Shown here piece after piece: positions 47,284 through 61,000 of a stretch of 64,000 nt of DNA (the first letter of the stretch is position 1; each line of letters opens with the position of its first letter). The stretch is from Tetmemena sp. SeJ-2015 (lineage: Eukaryota; Ciliophora; Spirotrichea; Sporadotrichida; Oxytrichidae). The translations under genes and the position numbers were made by a program. The notes under the pieces were generated by a model that was not told the DNA's origin, made no database searches, and saw nothing but the letters and a program-made list of their open reading frames with translations. The stretch covers positions 94,114-158,113 of the forward strand of contig JAJKFJ010020966.1 in the NCBI GenBank assembly GCA_027382625.1, in the 5' to 3' direction.

Positions 47284-49836
47284 TCATTCAAACTTTAATT
47301 CATAATTACGGTTCTTGGTTGCATCGTCTATCCAAGGACCAGCCAGGAATTACATTACCTCCTCAGTTAAATTCAACTTTTGACCCATGCACTCTCTCGC
47401 AAATAAAAATAATGTCTGATTTTATGTCGCTTGTGCAGGTAAGAGCTTCTAGAGAAGCAATATAAATGCTTTCTACATGCCTCATTTAGAAAATATAGTT
47501 GATATAAATGTAAAGTATTTAACATCTTTGCATTTGAATCCATCGATGGATGGCCCATCAATTAAAAAGCGAAATTAAATTAATTGAGAAAGAGTGGAGG
47601 AACTTAGTGGCAACTTTCTCGTCTTCTCTCATTCTATCTGATAGGTCATCGTAGCTTGCAGGGCTGAGGTCTTTCATTCCATAGTGCTCAGTTTATTCAT
47701 GGCGTTTCTTCCATTTAGGATCCTTATCTCTCAAGTCAACCATGTAAGTTAAAAAATAAGTTGTAACTTTTACAGGCAGCATAGTCTCTTCATCCAATTC
47801 AAACACTCTAAAAGAGGGATTTATGTCAGTGTGTGGGGTTAGTGAAGAGGACCAGTATTGGACGCCTACAGGTTTCTTGCTTTCGTGAGCTCTCACCAAG
47901 TTGTATTACTCGGTATGGTCGTGTCCATGCACTGAAAATCTTAAGCATTAAAATTTATAATGAGATAGATTATAAGATCTAATGATGTGTTAGTATCTCT
48001 CAGCGATAGCTTAGTATCTAGCAGCCCATGCGTGAGCGCAAGTATAGTCAGCAGGTGGGATATGAGACATAAGAATCGCAATTTCTCCATTCTTTTCAAA
48101 TTTAGCAAGAGTTTCGTTTAACCAAGCAAGTACACCACCTGGGTCATTTCTTTGATGATAGATGAAGGTGTTAAAAGTGTAACAGGGCTGCGTGTTCACA
48201 GCCACTATATTTACCTTGTCATATAAAAAATATTATTAAATGATTATTACTTCATAAGTGTGGAGAGTTCCATTTTTGTATACTCTAAATTTCTAAGTGT
48301 AGTACGAGTGATCAATGAAACTTTCCTCTGCTGAGTCATCTAAGTAGTCTTTCCACATATCAAGAATAATCTTGACCATTTCTCCTCTCTTTTAAAAGTT
48401 CTCAAGGTTTGACACCATATAATCATGGTTGCCCATAACTAAATACAGAGTGAAATTTTATGAACTGGATATAAGGTGGAGTCAGTCATATTAGCATCAA
48501 AGAAGTCAGCTGCTCTTTTCAGGAATTTGATTTTTTCGTCGTATTTCTTCTCCTCATTCATGTTGTGAGGTACTGTATCACCTGTCCACAGAACTGAATG
48601 GGGTTTGATTTCCTCATTATCGTTAAATATGAATGAAAAGTGATATACTTCATGCTTTGAGGTATTCTATGATAGGAAAGTTAGATTTGATCTACTTTGA
48701 AATCTAATTAGCTTTAATTATTTTCATTCTATTTGTAAAGTTCAAATGCCAAAGCTTATTAAACTCATTATATATACTTTATAACATGAATTAACTTTCA
48801 CAGTAATAAAATCTCCCATTGAGGTGAGCAAGGTTATAGGGGTGTCGCAGGAGTATCCTCCATATTTGGTTGCTCTTTTGGACTTGACGTCTGTGAATCC
48901 ACTCTCCTTGCGACAGCAGACCACTGAATCGCAATACATATTTGTACCCTCTCTGTATTCTAAATCCAAATGAATATCTGTGATGTGAACCACCTTGATA
49001 GTTGAGTTCGGGGATATCAAATATATTACTTTTTTGCACTAAAATATTAATTGGATGGATGAGAGTCGTAAAGTTTTGTAACATAATCATCATCCTTGAT
49101 GATATCTGGCTTATACTACAGCAATTAAATATATCGAGAAAGAATTGAATTAAGTGGCAATTCTTAGATGTAGTCTTCTTCCTTGAGGATGTGATACTTT
49201 GACTCACAGTAATCCAAATAATTTCCGCACACGTAGCCAGGGTCTGTTGGGTAGGTCAGAATAGATTTAATAAAGTGGTCTCCATAGTAAACCCTAGAAA
49301 TATGCAATCACTTAAATTTTATAAGGACAAGTAGTTTACTCCATCAATCCTTTACAGACTGATAACATAAATTCTTAATAAAAGATAGCTTGTATTTGAA
49401 TGCACAAGCCAGGGATAGAGCGTCTTTAATCATTTCCTATCTGTTTTGATCGTCAAGCAAACCTAAAACAGATAAACGATTGAGTGTTTAAAGCATAGTT
49501 CTGACTGCTCCTACCGAAAATAAGGCAAGAATAGCACTTGACTTGGTCGGTAAAGCTTTGATGAGTTGAGAGCGCAGATTTCATGATGGCTGCTGAGAAT
49601 ACTGAGGATGAGGACTGTTTTGCCAATTGATCGAAGAAATTATGATCATGTTTATGTCCCTCCTCATATTAAACAGTTTCTAGAAGGTGATCATGGATCT
49701 TGAATTTATCCAGCTAGCTCTTAAATGGGATAATAAAATAAATAGTGAAATTAAATTACTCTTGATCCCATTTGGCTTAGCTCTGAGTGACTAGACCTAG
49801 TAGCGTAAGTAAGACTACTGACTCTGTAAATCTCAT
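47284..49836 (-). CDS. acid-sphingomyelinase-like phosphodiesterase, copy 2
   Basis: Paralogue of the next gene downstream, with the same motif order: signal peptide (ATG 49836–49834, MRFTESVVLLTLLGLVTQSQ), saposin-like Cys (VKCYSCLIFG; LACAFKYKL), VVHITDIHLDLEYREG, TGDTVPHNMNEE, MGNHDYMVSNLENF, CYTFNTFIYHQRNDPGG, MSHIPPADYTCAHAW, GHDHTEQYNLVRAHES, ARECMGQ and FLAGPWIDD. TGA is at 47286–47284. The N-terminus with a clear signal peptide suggests secretion or lysosomal targeting. Multiple introns and IESs interrupt it. The two copies are far apart in third positions and in their IESs, so the duplication is not recent; same strand and adjacency point to tandem duplication. Confidence 0.87.
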
Positions 49837-52281
49837 TTCTGTTTTAATATGGAAATTAGAGTCTTTATTATTCTTAATTATCTTGCTGTACCCTATTTCA
49901 TCATTAAAGGATAGTTAAAAATAGGTTTAAATAGACACTATCAGACATATATTTACTCTCTATTTAGTTTATTTTACTCAATACTTTTGGTATTTTTGGC
50001 ACTTTTATCTTCAGCCTTCAATTATTTTCGAATTTGAATTTATCAAAAATTGTATGCTAACAATTTAAAATGTAATTTAAAGAGAGTCATAAAAATTAAA
50101 GTGTAAAGCATAATTCATTCGCATATATCTTCTTCTATAACTTACTTAGAGAATTTAGTAATTTAGCTCCATTAAATTTTAATTTTATTCTGGTTAGAGT
50201 AATTGGTTAATGAATTGGGTGAAGCAAATCTGATAAAATATATTAGGAGTGTATTAAAGTTAATACGTGATTGGGAAAACTCGTTCATAACTGACAGGCC
50301 TATTTAAATCTAACGAAGTAGTAAACTAAAGTGCTAAGGATAAATCTTAAAGGGCTAGGGTCGTTAGAGACGAACCCCCAGGCCATTCCCCAAACTGAAA
50401 ATTCATAAAATTCTTTTATTCCTTCATGGCATTTCGTTTTCTCTTTCTTTTTATTTTAAAAAGCTCGTCTAAGCTTTATTTGGATAATTTAAATCAATAT
50501 AAATGCATTCATTAAAAATATTTCCATTTTTGATAACTTACAATTATCTCTGGATAATCCATTTAGAAAATAGGCTTTGAGATTGTGAAATTTTGCCTTA
50601 AAATACTTGAAATTAAGGAAAACTTGCTTTATTTTTTATTCTGCAAGGTTGAAGTTCAATCGAAATTATATACTCCAAATGACAGTCTTAGGAAATTCAA
50701 TAAAATTAATTTGACTATAAAATAAATTAAAGTGTAAAATAAATTAGTGCAAACCTTATCTGTAAAGCGCTTAATATAGGGTTTATCTAATATATCTAGG
50801 AAACTTTAGTATCCTCCCTTGTTTGATAGAACCTCCATCATTAAATCAATATAAATGGAAAATCTATTTAAATTAGGTTTTATGTTTACTCAAATCATTT
50901 TCTGATACAAATATTCTATCATAATGGTAATGTTCTTAAAGAAATATAATGCTCATTTTTGCTTTAATTTACATTCTGCTAACTTTATTTTACTTTCTGT
51001 TCTGTTTTTTATAAATTTTTAGATTAAAGCATTTAAAATTAATTTAAGACTGTATGATGCTCAAATTTACTTACTTCTGGATAAATTCACATTGAGAAAG
51101 AAGGAGGAAAAATATAAGAATCAGTGAATTGAAACTTATAAATATTTTTAAACAAGCTTATGGATTTTATTTAGTTGCATATATTTTAAATCTGTCTGTT
51201 GAATAATTGGGAGTTTGCTCATAAATTGTTCTCAGTATTAGGGCGGACTATTGAGCCGCTCCTGAGTTTCAAAACACTTGAGATTATTGTCTTCCCAAGA
51301 GATTTAATTGATACCAGATAAAATGATTTTGGCTCTTCAAGTGTCTTTATTTTGACTGATCTTTTAGTCTTCAAAGTCCATAAACTTTAAAAATCTGCCA
51401 ATTTTAGACCCATCCAAAAATATACTAAAATTTTAAGATTTGTATTTATCCAGGAAGTGAAAATTAACGCTAATATAAAAATATTAAATTTAACTCAAAT
51501 AAATTCAGGATCCTAGAGTACCATTCAAATTTAAATAGAACATATAATTTATACTAAATAGAGTATTATGATAATGAACAAGTATTTAAATCGTTTGATT
51601 ACAAAATCAAAGAATATAAATATACTATTTATTATTATGATTAGACATAGGGCGAGGCATAAAATTAAAATAAATAATAATAAATAAAGAGAAAAAGCTC
51701 TTTTTGGCAACTAACTATCAATCATCACCTCCCTTATATCGCAACCTTAGCATCTGGAATTATCCAAATTATAAATCTTAAGAAAATTATTATTAGTTTA
51801 AAATATAATATTTTTTGTTGCAATAATATGCTTAAGAATAAATTAATGGGTAAAGATAGTTTAAAATTACCTAAGTCTAAAGTAAATAAAAAAAAGAACT
51901 GATATATTATGGAAATAGAAAAATAAATATATCATAATTTAATTTATGAGCCAAGATTTAAATATTGAAAATATTTATCCGACTCAAATTTATTTAAGGG
52001 AATTCTACTAATATTTATTTGCTAATAACTTAGATTTTAAAATTAAAGCTTTTTAATTATCAAGCTAAGAATTATACTAAACTGTGCGAATATAGTATAA
52101 AATCTTTTAAAACTAGAAAACTCTTTGTACACTTCATAGAATGAAAAAATTGACTCTCTCATTTGATTTGACTCATAATAAATATTTAATAAGCTTATCG
52201 ACAATCAAACACGATCAAACGCGACAAGGAACTTTCACTTTATCTCATTTAACTTTATTAAATTAACAAAGTCTCTAAGAA
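49837..52281. other. AT-rich stretch of 2.4 kb, no gene seen
   Basis: No convincing block under the Gln code. GC-richer patches at about 50285–50400 and 51235–51300 do not give recognisable proteins. The former contains an imperfect hairpin (GGGTCGT … ACGAACCC) but does not fold as a tRNA. Confidence 0.55.
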
Positions 52282-53900
52282 ATGGATTTGGAATCACTTA
52301 AAATTACATCTTTAAACAGTGAAGACCTCACTTTCACAAATTTTGCAATTCAAATACACCAAATATTCTTATTATAAATTTGGAATTGTCCGCAATTAAA
52401 GATTCACCTGTGGATTTTAAATTATACAAATAAGTTGTTAAATATGGATGCTCAAGACTTGTAAATTTACCTACCATTAAATTTGCCTATTTAAATTGGA
52501 AAAAAACTCCAAGAAAAAAAGAAATCTAAGCTGGCACGCTAAAATGACGACTCCCTAAGAATTGACGTCGACCTCCGCTAGCTAAATATGGAGTTTAAAG
52601 CTTCTGAGAACAATTCACATGCAGTGGTGGATTTGGAAGTCCCCTCTTCTTCAACTTCTCATTCAAAAAGGCACCATCTTATTTGTACTCGCTCTTGCTC
52701 AATTAATTACATGTTAAATTTTTACACCATTATAAAATATGTTAACTGATAATTATGATGCTCAACGACGGATGGATTCCCTAACCTAAATTAAACTTTG
52801 TACTCTATATTTATGGTGAATACCTAATGGAGTTCAAAAAAATTTCCTCACAATCGCTAAGTAAATACGACTTTCACTATTCAGGAGCTAGCAAGGACCA
52901 AACTCCTTACGACAGCGAAAGTGCAAACTTTAAACCCAGCGAAGCCAGTGAAGTAATAAGCCTTCCCTTTGCAGAGATCATAAAGCCCTTTAACTGCGAG
53001 GAAGAAGTAAAAAGCATATCTATGCTCCAAGACAGGGAGGAGTCTGATTCTAAGGCCTCTAGCGCCTACAAGTTATTTAGCTCAAGACTATATTGAAAAT
53101 GATATCAGTCTTTATAAAATTTGTGATGATGATATAATCTGACTAGGATAAGATAAGTTAGGCAAAACCGATACATCCGAATGCAGGGGGTGTATTCAAT
53201 AGGGTTCCTACCTCAAGCTAAGAAAGTAGCCTAAAAGAATTGAAAGCCAAACTACCTCTTGTACCTACCACTCTTCATCATCTAAAATTCTCTCTTAGCT
53301 CGTAGGCTAATATATTAATAATCAATTTAATTTTACGCGAAAGAAAATCTGATGAAGAAATTATTGAGGAAAGTAGTGGCCACTCAGGAAGCGGTAACTC
53401 AATAAATATACTGATTATCTATATTAATGTGGTGAATTTAAATTGGGGATGTGTGGAAGACCGTATAAGAGATTATTTGGACACGGAGAACATTTTCTAA
53501 TGCGATTTGAAGGATGTGTTCCGTACGTAATTCCTTAAGAGCCTGAGTCCCTAGATCTCACGCGATGGCTCTGATTTCCTGGGAGGCATTGCCTAAGTAA
53601 GGCGCAACTCTCTCCGTAAGGAATCTACTCTGCTCCAAAAGAGAAGGACAAATTAAATTGTGTGTTATTTTTAATATATAAATCTGCTGCTTAAGCCTCT
53701 TTCAATGGAACAGCAGTGAGGCTGATGAGATTGATAGCGCCTAAGCCCTTCTCCATAAATCCTAATCAACCATATTTTAAAGCAGTAAATTATACAAATT
53801 ATAAAAATGCCAAATCCTCTTAACACTCTCTGATAGCTCCAAGAGCCAGAAGATGAGGCTTTCCTCTCTCTAAGATCAATCAGAGAGAATTCAAGTAATC
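52282..53900 (+). CDS. unidentified Ser-rich protein (3' end uncertain)
   Basis: I do not recognise it. An in-frame ATG at 52282 and another at 52444 lead into a block with MDAQDLQIYLPLNLPIQIGK … LRIDVDLRQLNMEFKASEN. Further plus-strand blocks: about 52780–53096 (SKYDFHYSGASKDQTPYD), 53130–53290 (HPNAGGVFNRVPTSS), 53340–53400 (SDEEIIEESSGHSGSG), 53450–53650 (CVEDRIRDYLDTENIFQCD and DGSDFLGGIAQVRRNSLRK), 53700–53770 and 53815–53890. Many TAA/TAG codons occur in frame. RRNSLRK looks like a basic phosphorylation site and much of the protein appears disordered. AT-rich gaps separate the blocks. Where it ends is unclear; the islands after 54700 might belong to it. Confidence 0.6.
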
Positions 53901-54699
53901 TTTAAAATTTTAATTAAATAAAAGGATATAATTTAATTAAAATTACTGCCAAATTTATTTATCAAAATGTACTTTATTATTATAAATGTTTTAGGGAAAA
54001 AAGAATTATAAGAAAATTAAATTTTGAATCTTATTTAATTATATTATTATTTCCTGCTTATTAAAATAAGTATTTTTTAAATTTTTTTAACAAAGGGGAA
54101 TTTTCCCTGATCCTTGCGGTTTTTGTATAAAACCTAAACTCAAAGTTTAATAAGAAAAGAAAAATTTTTTAAATAAAGATTAATTAGTAAAGTAAAGTAA
54201 ATTTTGGAAATGGTTTAAAGAATCTATCCTTCAGTTTTTTATAAACCCTTTACTCAAGTTTAAATGCAAAAGTTTTGTGAATTTTTAAATAGAAGATTAT
54301 TACATAATATCAATAATCATATCAGAATTATCAGTGCTGATGTTGAAATTAAAGAAGAATCAAATATTAATTTGACCTACCTACCCAACAAGCGAAAATA
54401 GGAGAATAACATGATAAAACTGAAATACTTGAAATTTTCCTTTTTTTTTTAAAATAAATTCCTTAAGTTTAATTCAATTTTAAATTATTTTTTTATCATT
54501 ATTTAATTTAAAGTAAATATTTGAAATAAAGAACTTTATTCACTCTAAGGCTTCATCATTACTTTTCTTATTTTTTTTTTATCTTCAAAAATGAGAAGGA
54601 GGCAAATATTATAATTGATTATAAAATTTAAACTTTATTTAATTATCCCTTAATAAATTTTGAGTTTCCTAAAAAAAAAATGATTTTAAAATATATAAA
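53901..54699. other. AT-rich stretch, no block recognised
   Basis: Homopolymer-rich DNA. Probably an IES if the island at 54700–54960 belongs to the preceding gene; otherwise intergenic. Confidence 0.5.
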
Positions 54700-54763
54700 C
54701 CTTGACAGAGATGAAGGCAGGCAGGGGTACCGAAGACTCAGATAATAATTAAGGAGTTATTAA

Positions 54764-54919
54764 ATGTCGCACATATTTCCCAAAAATGCTTCACTTAAAG
54801 TAAATCCTAATTATCTCAAAACCCAGCTACCTTTAAACCCAAGCCAAAAGCTTAATAGCTTTTCACCAAGCACTTTGAAGACTCTGGCCCCGCCCTAAGA
54901 ATACTATTTGAAGACCTGA
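54764..54919 (+). CDS. small open frame or terminal MDS, unidentified
   Basis: ATG 54764 to TGA 54919 reads MSHIFPKNASLKVNPNYLK … TLAPPQEYYLKT with a TAA read as Gln. The frame is open upstream to about 54700 (GRQGYRRLRQQLRSYQ). The same bases are also open in another frame ending FEDLKRVNRRFGV. It may be a tiny gene or the last MDS of the preceding gene. Confidence 0.4.
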
Positions 54920-54999
54920 AACGCGTCAATCGTAGATTTGGAGTGTCTAAATTAAAATTAGTATTGATATAAAATTAAAAACATTATTCTTGCGTGAAG

Positions 55000-55720
55000 T
55001 CTTGGCAAGAGTGCGGTTGAGTTACGTCCATATTCAGGACCTATTCTTCTAGTGCATTTAAACCTATCTTATTTTGTATTTGCAGAAAATGATTTAGAAT
55101 CTGAGACTATTTTTTTGGGTGGTCTGGAAGCTAGCGTGGGATCTGCTGTTGCTTGGCTAGTAAATAGCCAGTAATCAAGACTCACCACAAAGATAATTTT
55201 TGCACTCCTCCTGATAACTAACCAATCACAATTTTCTATTTTCCATTTTCTTTAATTATATTTTTTTACGAAATATCCCAGGCCCTCTATATTATAGTGC
55301 TAGTTTCTACAAACTTGCATTTGATTATAATAACTTACTTAATTTGTATTTCTCTTTATTAACTCTAGAATAGACGAACCTTCAATTTTAAATTCAAAGG
55401 TCAAAATAAATTAAAAGCGATTCAATCCCATTCAAACTTCAAAGGAGGGAGAGTAAAAGAAGAAACCATCCAAGTTCAAGGTGTGGGCTAAGGTCCCTAT
55501 ATTTGCTTCAATATCATCATAAAAACCTAACTAATTAGACACTAAGTAACTATTCTGATTTGAAACAAAGACTATGAGAGCAAATAACAACATAACTGAT
55601 AGTCAAATATTTAATATACCCACAATTATAATCAACAACAAAAAAGACAAAATTTATGCTTTCACCTATTTAAAAACTTTTACTAGGAAAATTATTGGAT
55701 TTACTTTTGGATATACTAAT
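55000..55720 (+). other. coding-like islands of uncertain gene membership
   Basis: About 55010–55200 is open in two plus-strand frames (one reads SETIFLGGLEASVGSAVAW). About 55380–55530 reads FKGQNKLKAIQSHSNFKGG and VKEETIQVQGVGQGPY. About 55568–55760 reads MRANNNITDSQIFNIP. They look like MDSs but I cannot join them. Confidence 0.35.
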
Positions 55721-55982
55721 GCTTTTATTCAAAAAAGCTCATAAATTATCTTAATTTTGTGTTACACTTAATTTTGAATTTAACTTTGCACTTGATTTTC
55801 CATTTATTCTCACTATATTCTCTTTTAAATTATATATCAATTTAAATCTTATAAACTAATTTGAATGCTTCTTCATTTCCATGTTATCTACACATCGATA
55901 GATAACTTCACCTTAAAGCTATATGAAATTATTAAATAAAGAAGTATAACTAAGATAAGTTTCATAAATTTGAGCTTATATA

Positions 55983-57698
55983 TCATGTATCGAATTCTTC
56001 AATTTTATTTAGGTTTCCTGCTAAAGTAGTGAACACTTCATTTCCAGGATGCTAGGCTCGCTTTGCTTGTTTATGATTATTCTAGTACTGTTGTCTCGCA
56101 CTCTAGAAAGTTTTGAACTTAGGGAGCATGTGGCGCGTGAACTCAATCTAAGAGATTTTGGTATCAGCGTAATAAAGAGGCATGAACTGCTTCAGCTAGG
56201 CAGATTCAAGAGGAGCGAAATCTAGTCTGGAAGCGATCATGTCCAAGAAAGGCTCAAGCTGCCACAGAGTTAAGAACATCTCTCCGTTGAATTGCTTTTT
56301 ACTCAGTTGGTAGGCGTTCCTCCATCGTTGTATTTCTGCCTCTCTCCTCCTTCCTTGTAGGCTACCAGTTGATTCATCATTGCAATTTGAAGTTTTATAT
56401 TCCTCTCGTGCTGGTCTTTTAGAGTGGTAAAGATTTCAGTGAATACCTGAGTCAACTTATCGATTTCTCTATTCGAGTACATCTAGTTGTACTAGTCATA
56501 CCACTTCTTGAAAATCATAGTAGTTGTATTTAAATAATGGTTATCAAAACTTTGAACAATTATAGGTTAAAATAAATTCTAAAAAATAGTGAAAAATTGA
56601 AAATCTCGAGAGGGAATTTTCCAAGGAGTAAATGAGGTTCTCTGAGGCACTCTCTGTATTCACTAATTTTGAGTTTAAGAATTTCTCTTGCGTCTAGCAG
56701 TTTCCCCATCTGATGGTGGTCTAGTGTAATGGGACTTATATTACTAAACGATTGCGCATCTTGGATTATAGCTTGACGATTAGGATCTGCATATATGTAA
56801 CCCTTTCCACTCTCTATTCCTCCTCCTTATGAGATACCACCAACAGGAGCAATTGCATTTAGAGTAATACTGCTTCCAGGAGCTGAGAATTACCCAAGCT
56901 ATGAAGCTGAATGATGAGATGAGCTTGCCTTAGAAAGCGTCTTTTGCGTTCTCAGAAAATCAGTTTGGTATTCCAACTGGTTTCTTGACTTTAGTTTCCT
57001 AAGCTCCATCAAAGGTCCTTCCTAGTATCCATAGCTCAATCTTTAATGATGAACTTGATTCTTCAGATAAAATTTTGAAAGGTTAAAATTTAAGATCCTC
57101 TTTTGCTTATATATCTGCATTTGGCCTTGTCCCAAGAGTATTAACTTCACTAAATTCTTCTTCTGCTGAAATAACCGACTCATGTAATTATATCTTTGGA
57201 GATTACTCCCCTGACTCTTTTTCATCATCTTCAGACAGCTCCTCTATTTACTCCTCTTAATTACATAAAGTTAATAATGAAATGAAATATTAATTCTATG
57301 GAGGTTTGCTTTGAAAAAGAAAAGGTAAATATTAAAGAGGGCTTTTGATAGTTTTAAAATACTCCTTCAGGAACATCTTACTAATTTTCCTGCTGGCTCT
57401 CTTGCTAATCTTCCTCTTCACTTTCCTCCTCTAATTTTTGAAGTTTTCTCTTGAGTTTATTCTAGTAGAGATGGCCTTGCTCTGTTATAGTAAATTGATG
57501 GGAAGGGGCTATAGTGTTCTGATGATTACTAGGTTTAAGTTTTTTGGGTGGAGATATAAATAAAAGTTTAAGTAGAGAGAAAACCAGAGGGGAGGAATTC
57601 CTTAATCTTATCTTCTTTAGAAATCTTGACAGCTGCTCCTTTTTGACTGAACTTACTTATCTGATTTGGTTATACCTACTACTGCTGCTTCCTTCCAT
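55983..57698 (-). CDS. unidentified protein with acidic/Gln-rich middle and helical C-terminus
   Basis: Minus strand. ATG at 57698–57696 (MEGSSSSRYNQ), then GAAVKISKEDKIKEF, an acidic stretch (KLQKLEEESEEEDQQESQQ), ESVISAEEEFSEVNTLGTRP, a 16-bp IES at 57068, and SYGYQEGPLMELRKLKSR … APVGGISQGGGIESGKGY. The C-terminal part reads MIFKKWYDQYNQMYSNREID … WQLEPFLDMIASRLDFAP and DTKISQIEFTRHMLPKFKTF, resembling a degenerate EF-hand or helical bundle, but I cannot name it. TGA is at 55985–55983. Near 56340 the frame changes within a GA-rich run, implying a very short IES or a base error. The region 55999–56390 is also open on the plus strand, but the minus reading has the more natural composition. 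Confidence 0.7.
57068..57083. other. 16-bp IES, pointer TAAAATTT
   Basis: The 8-bp repeat at 57068–57075 and 57084–57091 brackets it. Deletion joins KEDLKFY to LKNQVHHQRLSYGY on the minus strand, uniting two overlapping open frames. Confidence 0.75.
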
Positions 57699-58039
57699 AT
57701 TATAGATAAGAGTTTTTAGAAGTTTAAAGTAAGATTATCTTAGTCTTAAAATATAATACTTATAGTCCTGAATAAAAAGAGTATAAAACTTGTAAAATAA
57801 TTTTCCTTTTCTTATTGTAAAAATATTAAGAGAAAAATGACTTGCATTATAGTGAATTCCAAATATAGATTTAAAAAGGTTATCCTATATATTTGACAAA
57901 TAATGATTTCTTGAGTTCTTACAACTAAAAGCTTAAGTAAAAGTTAATTTTATGAATTTTAAACGATAAATTAAGGATAATAAAATCATTTTCTAGCTTT
58001 ACTAGGGTACATCATCCAACATATTATTCAAACCAATCA
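57699..58039. other. AT-rich intergenic stretch, no gene seen
   Basis: Lies upstream of the preceding minus-strand gene and after the ankyrin-gene stop. Nothing coding was recognised. Confidence 0.6.
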
Positions 58040-61000
58040 TCAGAGAAAAAAATTAAAACTCTACTATAATTAAAATATCATAAGAAATGTATGATATGGG
58101 GATTCATCTTTAGATTTATAATGAGCAGAGAGTGCCTTTTGAAGTTGATTGCAAATCTGGAATTGAGTGGTCTTATTAGGAATAAGATGTGCGTAGTCAA
58201 TTGGTAATTTTCCCTCTTTATTCTTAATATGCATCGATACTCCTGGTTGTTTTAGCAATACAGCAATTGCTTTTACGTTTTCATGCATCACAGCGAAATG
58301 CAAAGGAGTATTTAATCCTTGAATTGTCTACTAGTTCACTTTATAGACTCCATTCTAAACTAATTTCAACATAAAGAATAAATTCTTAATCAAAGTTGCT
58401 ACTCTGTCTAATGCAGACTAGCTTTTAAGGATAGTCACCTAATCCCAAATGTGGTAGACTGTGTCATAAAATCGTTTCTTGCGGTCGTAGTCTATGGGAA
58501 GCATGCCTTTAATATTTCTCTAGTAGTGCATGCATCCAAACCCTGAGGAGTTTTCAGCATCAGACCATGCTACAAACTAAATCAATTTCTCATTCTCGCT
58601 CATCACTGCATAGTGCAAGGTAATTATTCATTTTCAATATTTTAAGTGTCATATTTATTAAGCAAAGCGTTGTTTAGTTTAGAGCAAGAAGCGAAGAAGT
58701 TAGCACTCATTTTCAGCAAATCTTAAAAGCTTTCAAGATGCCCGTACTTTGCAGCTGTTAGCAAAGCCGTCTTTTACTTCTTATCAATTAAGTAAGATTA
58801 AATCAAAGTAGCTGATAGAATCTTCAAGTTTTGTAAAAAGGCCTCTAATTTCCGGTGATAGTCTTTCATCTAAACGCAGTTACTCTCTAACTAAGAGCAT
58901 TTGTAATAAATACTAAGCCACTTGCTATTTCTCAGATCGCAGAGAGAGGATCAAAGGAGTATAGCCTTCGTTTAAAGAGCACCTGTCTAGCCCAATCAAG
59001 GATTGCAAAATCCATTAGTTGCTTTGTTTATCAAATCTGTCTGTCAGCAAAAGTATTTCTATGAGTCTTTCTGCCTTTTGCTTTATAATATCGGCACTAA
59101 GTCCCTCGATTTCGTACTGCTAAAAGTCAAATAAAACATAATACTCAATTCACCTTCAAGCATATAGCTCAGGAAATTTATCTTTTCTAGTTTCAAAATT
59201 TTAAGTCAGTCTTTATTTTTAGTTGGATAGCAACATGGATTGAATTCATATCGTTACTGTTTGCAGCAAGTGGAGAAACCATTCTCCGGAGTATATAGTC
59301 GAATGTCTCTAGATCATTAATTCGCATGAGATATGTTAGCACATTGTCCTAATAGATGCCATACATGAAAGTCTCAAGCTGTTGATTATTCTTCGAAGAT
59401 AAACTTTTCTGGTCTATGACTAATCTTCGCTTAGAAAGAAACTTCATTGTACTCATTCGAGAGGGATTATCAAGAAAAAGGTTAATCGCCTTCTGCACAT
59501 CATTCCTATTCTTCGCTTTCTTCCTGCATAGAAACTCCTCCTCAAATTCTGTTCTGGCATTTCTCAAAATAGTTGCCACTTCCTCAGACTTTAAAATTTA
59601 GAGCAAAACATATAATTAGCAGATATGACTTATTGAAGTTACAATCTGCAGGCTATCTTAACTTATAGTCTCTTATCAAAAGATTTGCGCCGCATCCTAT
59701 CAATGAATATAAAACTTTATTAAATATTTCAACGTCTTGATAATCTCAACATTAGATGAGCGAACAGCGTAATGAAGGGGTGTCATGCCCTTATTATCTA
59801 CTAGATTTACAAATTGAATAAGCTATTCTATATACTCTTCCGATTTCTTGTACTTTTTCTCAAATCTCAATTTCTTTAGATGCTCTTCCTGATCCTTAGA
59901 AAATACTTGAGTGGCCCTTTGCTGCCTTAATAGCTCTTTGTCAACCTTGCTTTAGAAAAACTCTCGCAATTTGTTCGTCTGTTATCCCATTTACTGGAAT
60001 TCTTTAAGACTCACACAGTTGTTATAAAACTTTGCTGTTAATCAATATACTGCATGCTAATTTAATGTTAGCTAGTTTCTTGATCTTCTCTTTTTAGTGA
60101 TTATCATTGGGAGGATTTATAGATGACCTCCTCCTTGCCTCTCTCCATACTCTCCAACTTGCTAAACATAAAATTGAAGCTAGTTATGATCCATGGGTGC
60201 TCCTGTTGCTAGCTTAATCACATCTTAGTGAGAAGGAGTCATATCAAAGTTCTTGATCGGTCTGTCCTTGAACTCCTCCATAGCTTCTCGAGTGTGAGCT
60301 CTAAATTTATCTAGTTCCTTATTGTAGTCAATCAATAACTTTACCACTTTCTTATCACAACAGCTTCCCTCTTTGGGATCAGAGCCTGCATTATGTTGAC
60401 TGGGAAGGATTCCACAGGCGTAATGTAAAACTGAACGGCCTTTGAAATCCAGGAATAGAGTATCACAGCCGTTCGTCACTAGGAACTCCACCATGTCGTA
60501 CGAGTCTTGATGCATTAAGCTGTAGAATAGAGCAGTCCTTTTGAAGATATCATTTAAAATATTCATTTTATATAATGTAATATCTCTCAAGTTAAACTTC
60601 TTTTTCCTGTCAAAATAAGTAGCATACCCCTCATTCATAAATTATTAAAGCTATAAATTCAGCTTCTTAAGCCCTTAGAAATCGTTAAGAAATACCTTCT
60701 CAAAGATTTAGTTTGTCATCACCTCACTATTTTAATACAACTTCATTATAATATAATCTTAACTATTACTGATAAGCTAATTTACAGAGGATCGCTTGCC
60801 AGTTGGTGATTGAAAGAAAGACTTAGCATCATTTGAGTTCTGCTTCTTTACTAAAGAAGAGGTGGAACCTTAAGCGCTGCTTGCTCCCGTTCCATTTACC
60901 GCCTAACCTTTATCTGAAGCGCTGCCATTAGCATTGGCGTTAGGATCTATATAGATTTACGCATCTTGGTACATCTCATCATCGTCACTCAGGTTTCTAT

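Noticed and set aside
50285..50400. Possible tRNA or small structured RNA (GGGTCGT … ACGAACCC hairpin)
   Set aside because: The loop lacks the TTC-A of a T arm, the other arms do not form, and neither strand gives an anticodon stem.
55999..56390. Long plus-strand open frame starting MLGSLCLFMIILVLL with a signal-like start
   Set aside because: The minus-strand reading of the same bases joins naturally to the neighbouring blocks of the 55983–57698 gene and has more natural composition. The plus frame is probably its shadow.
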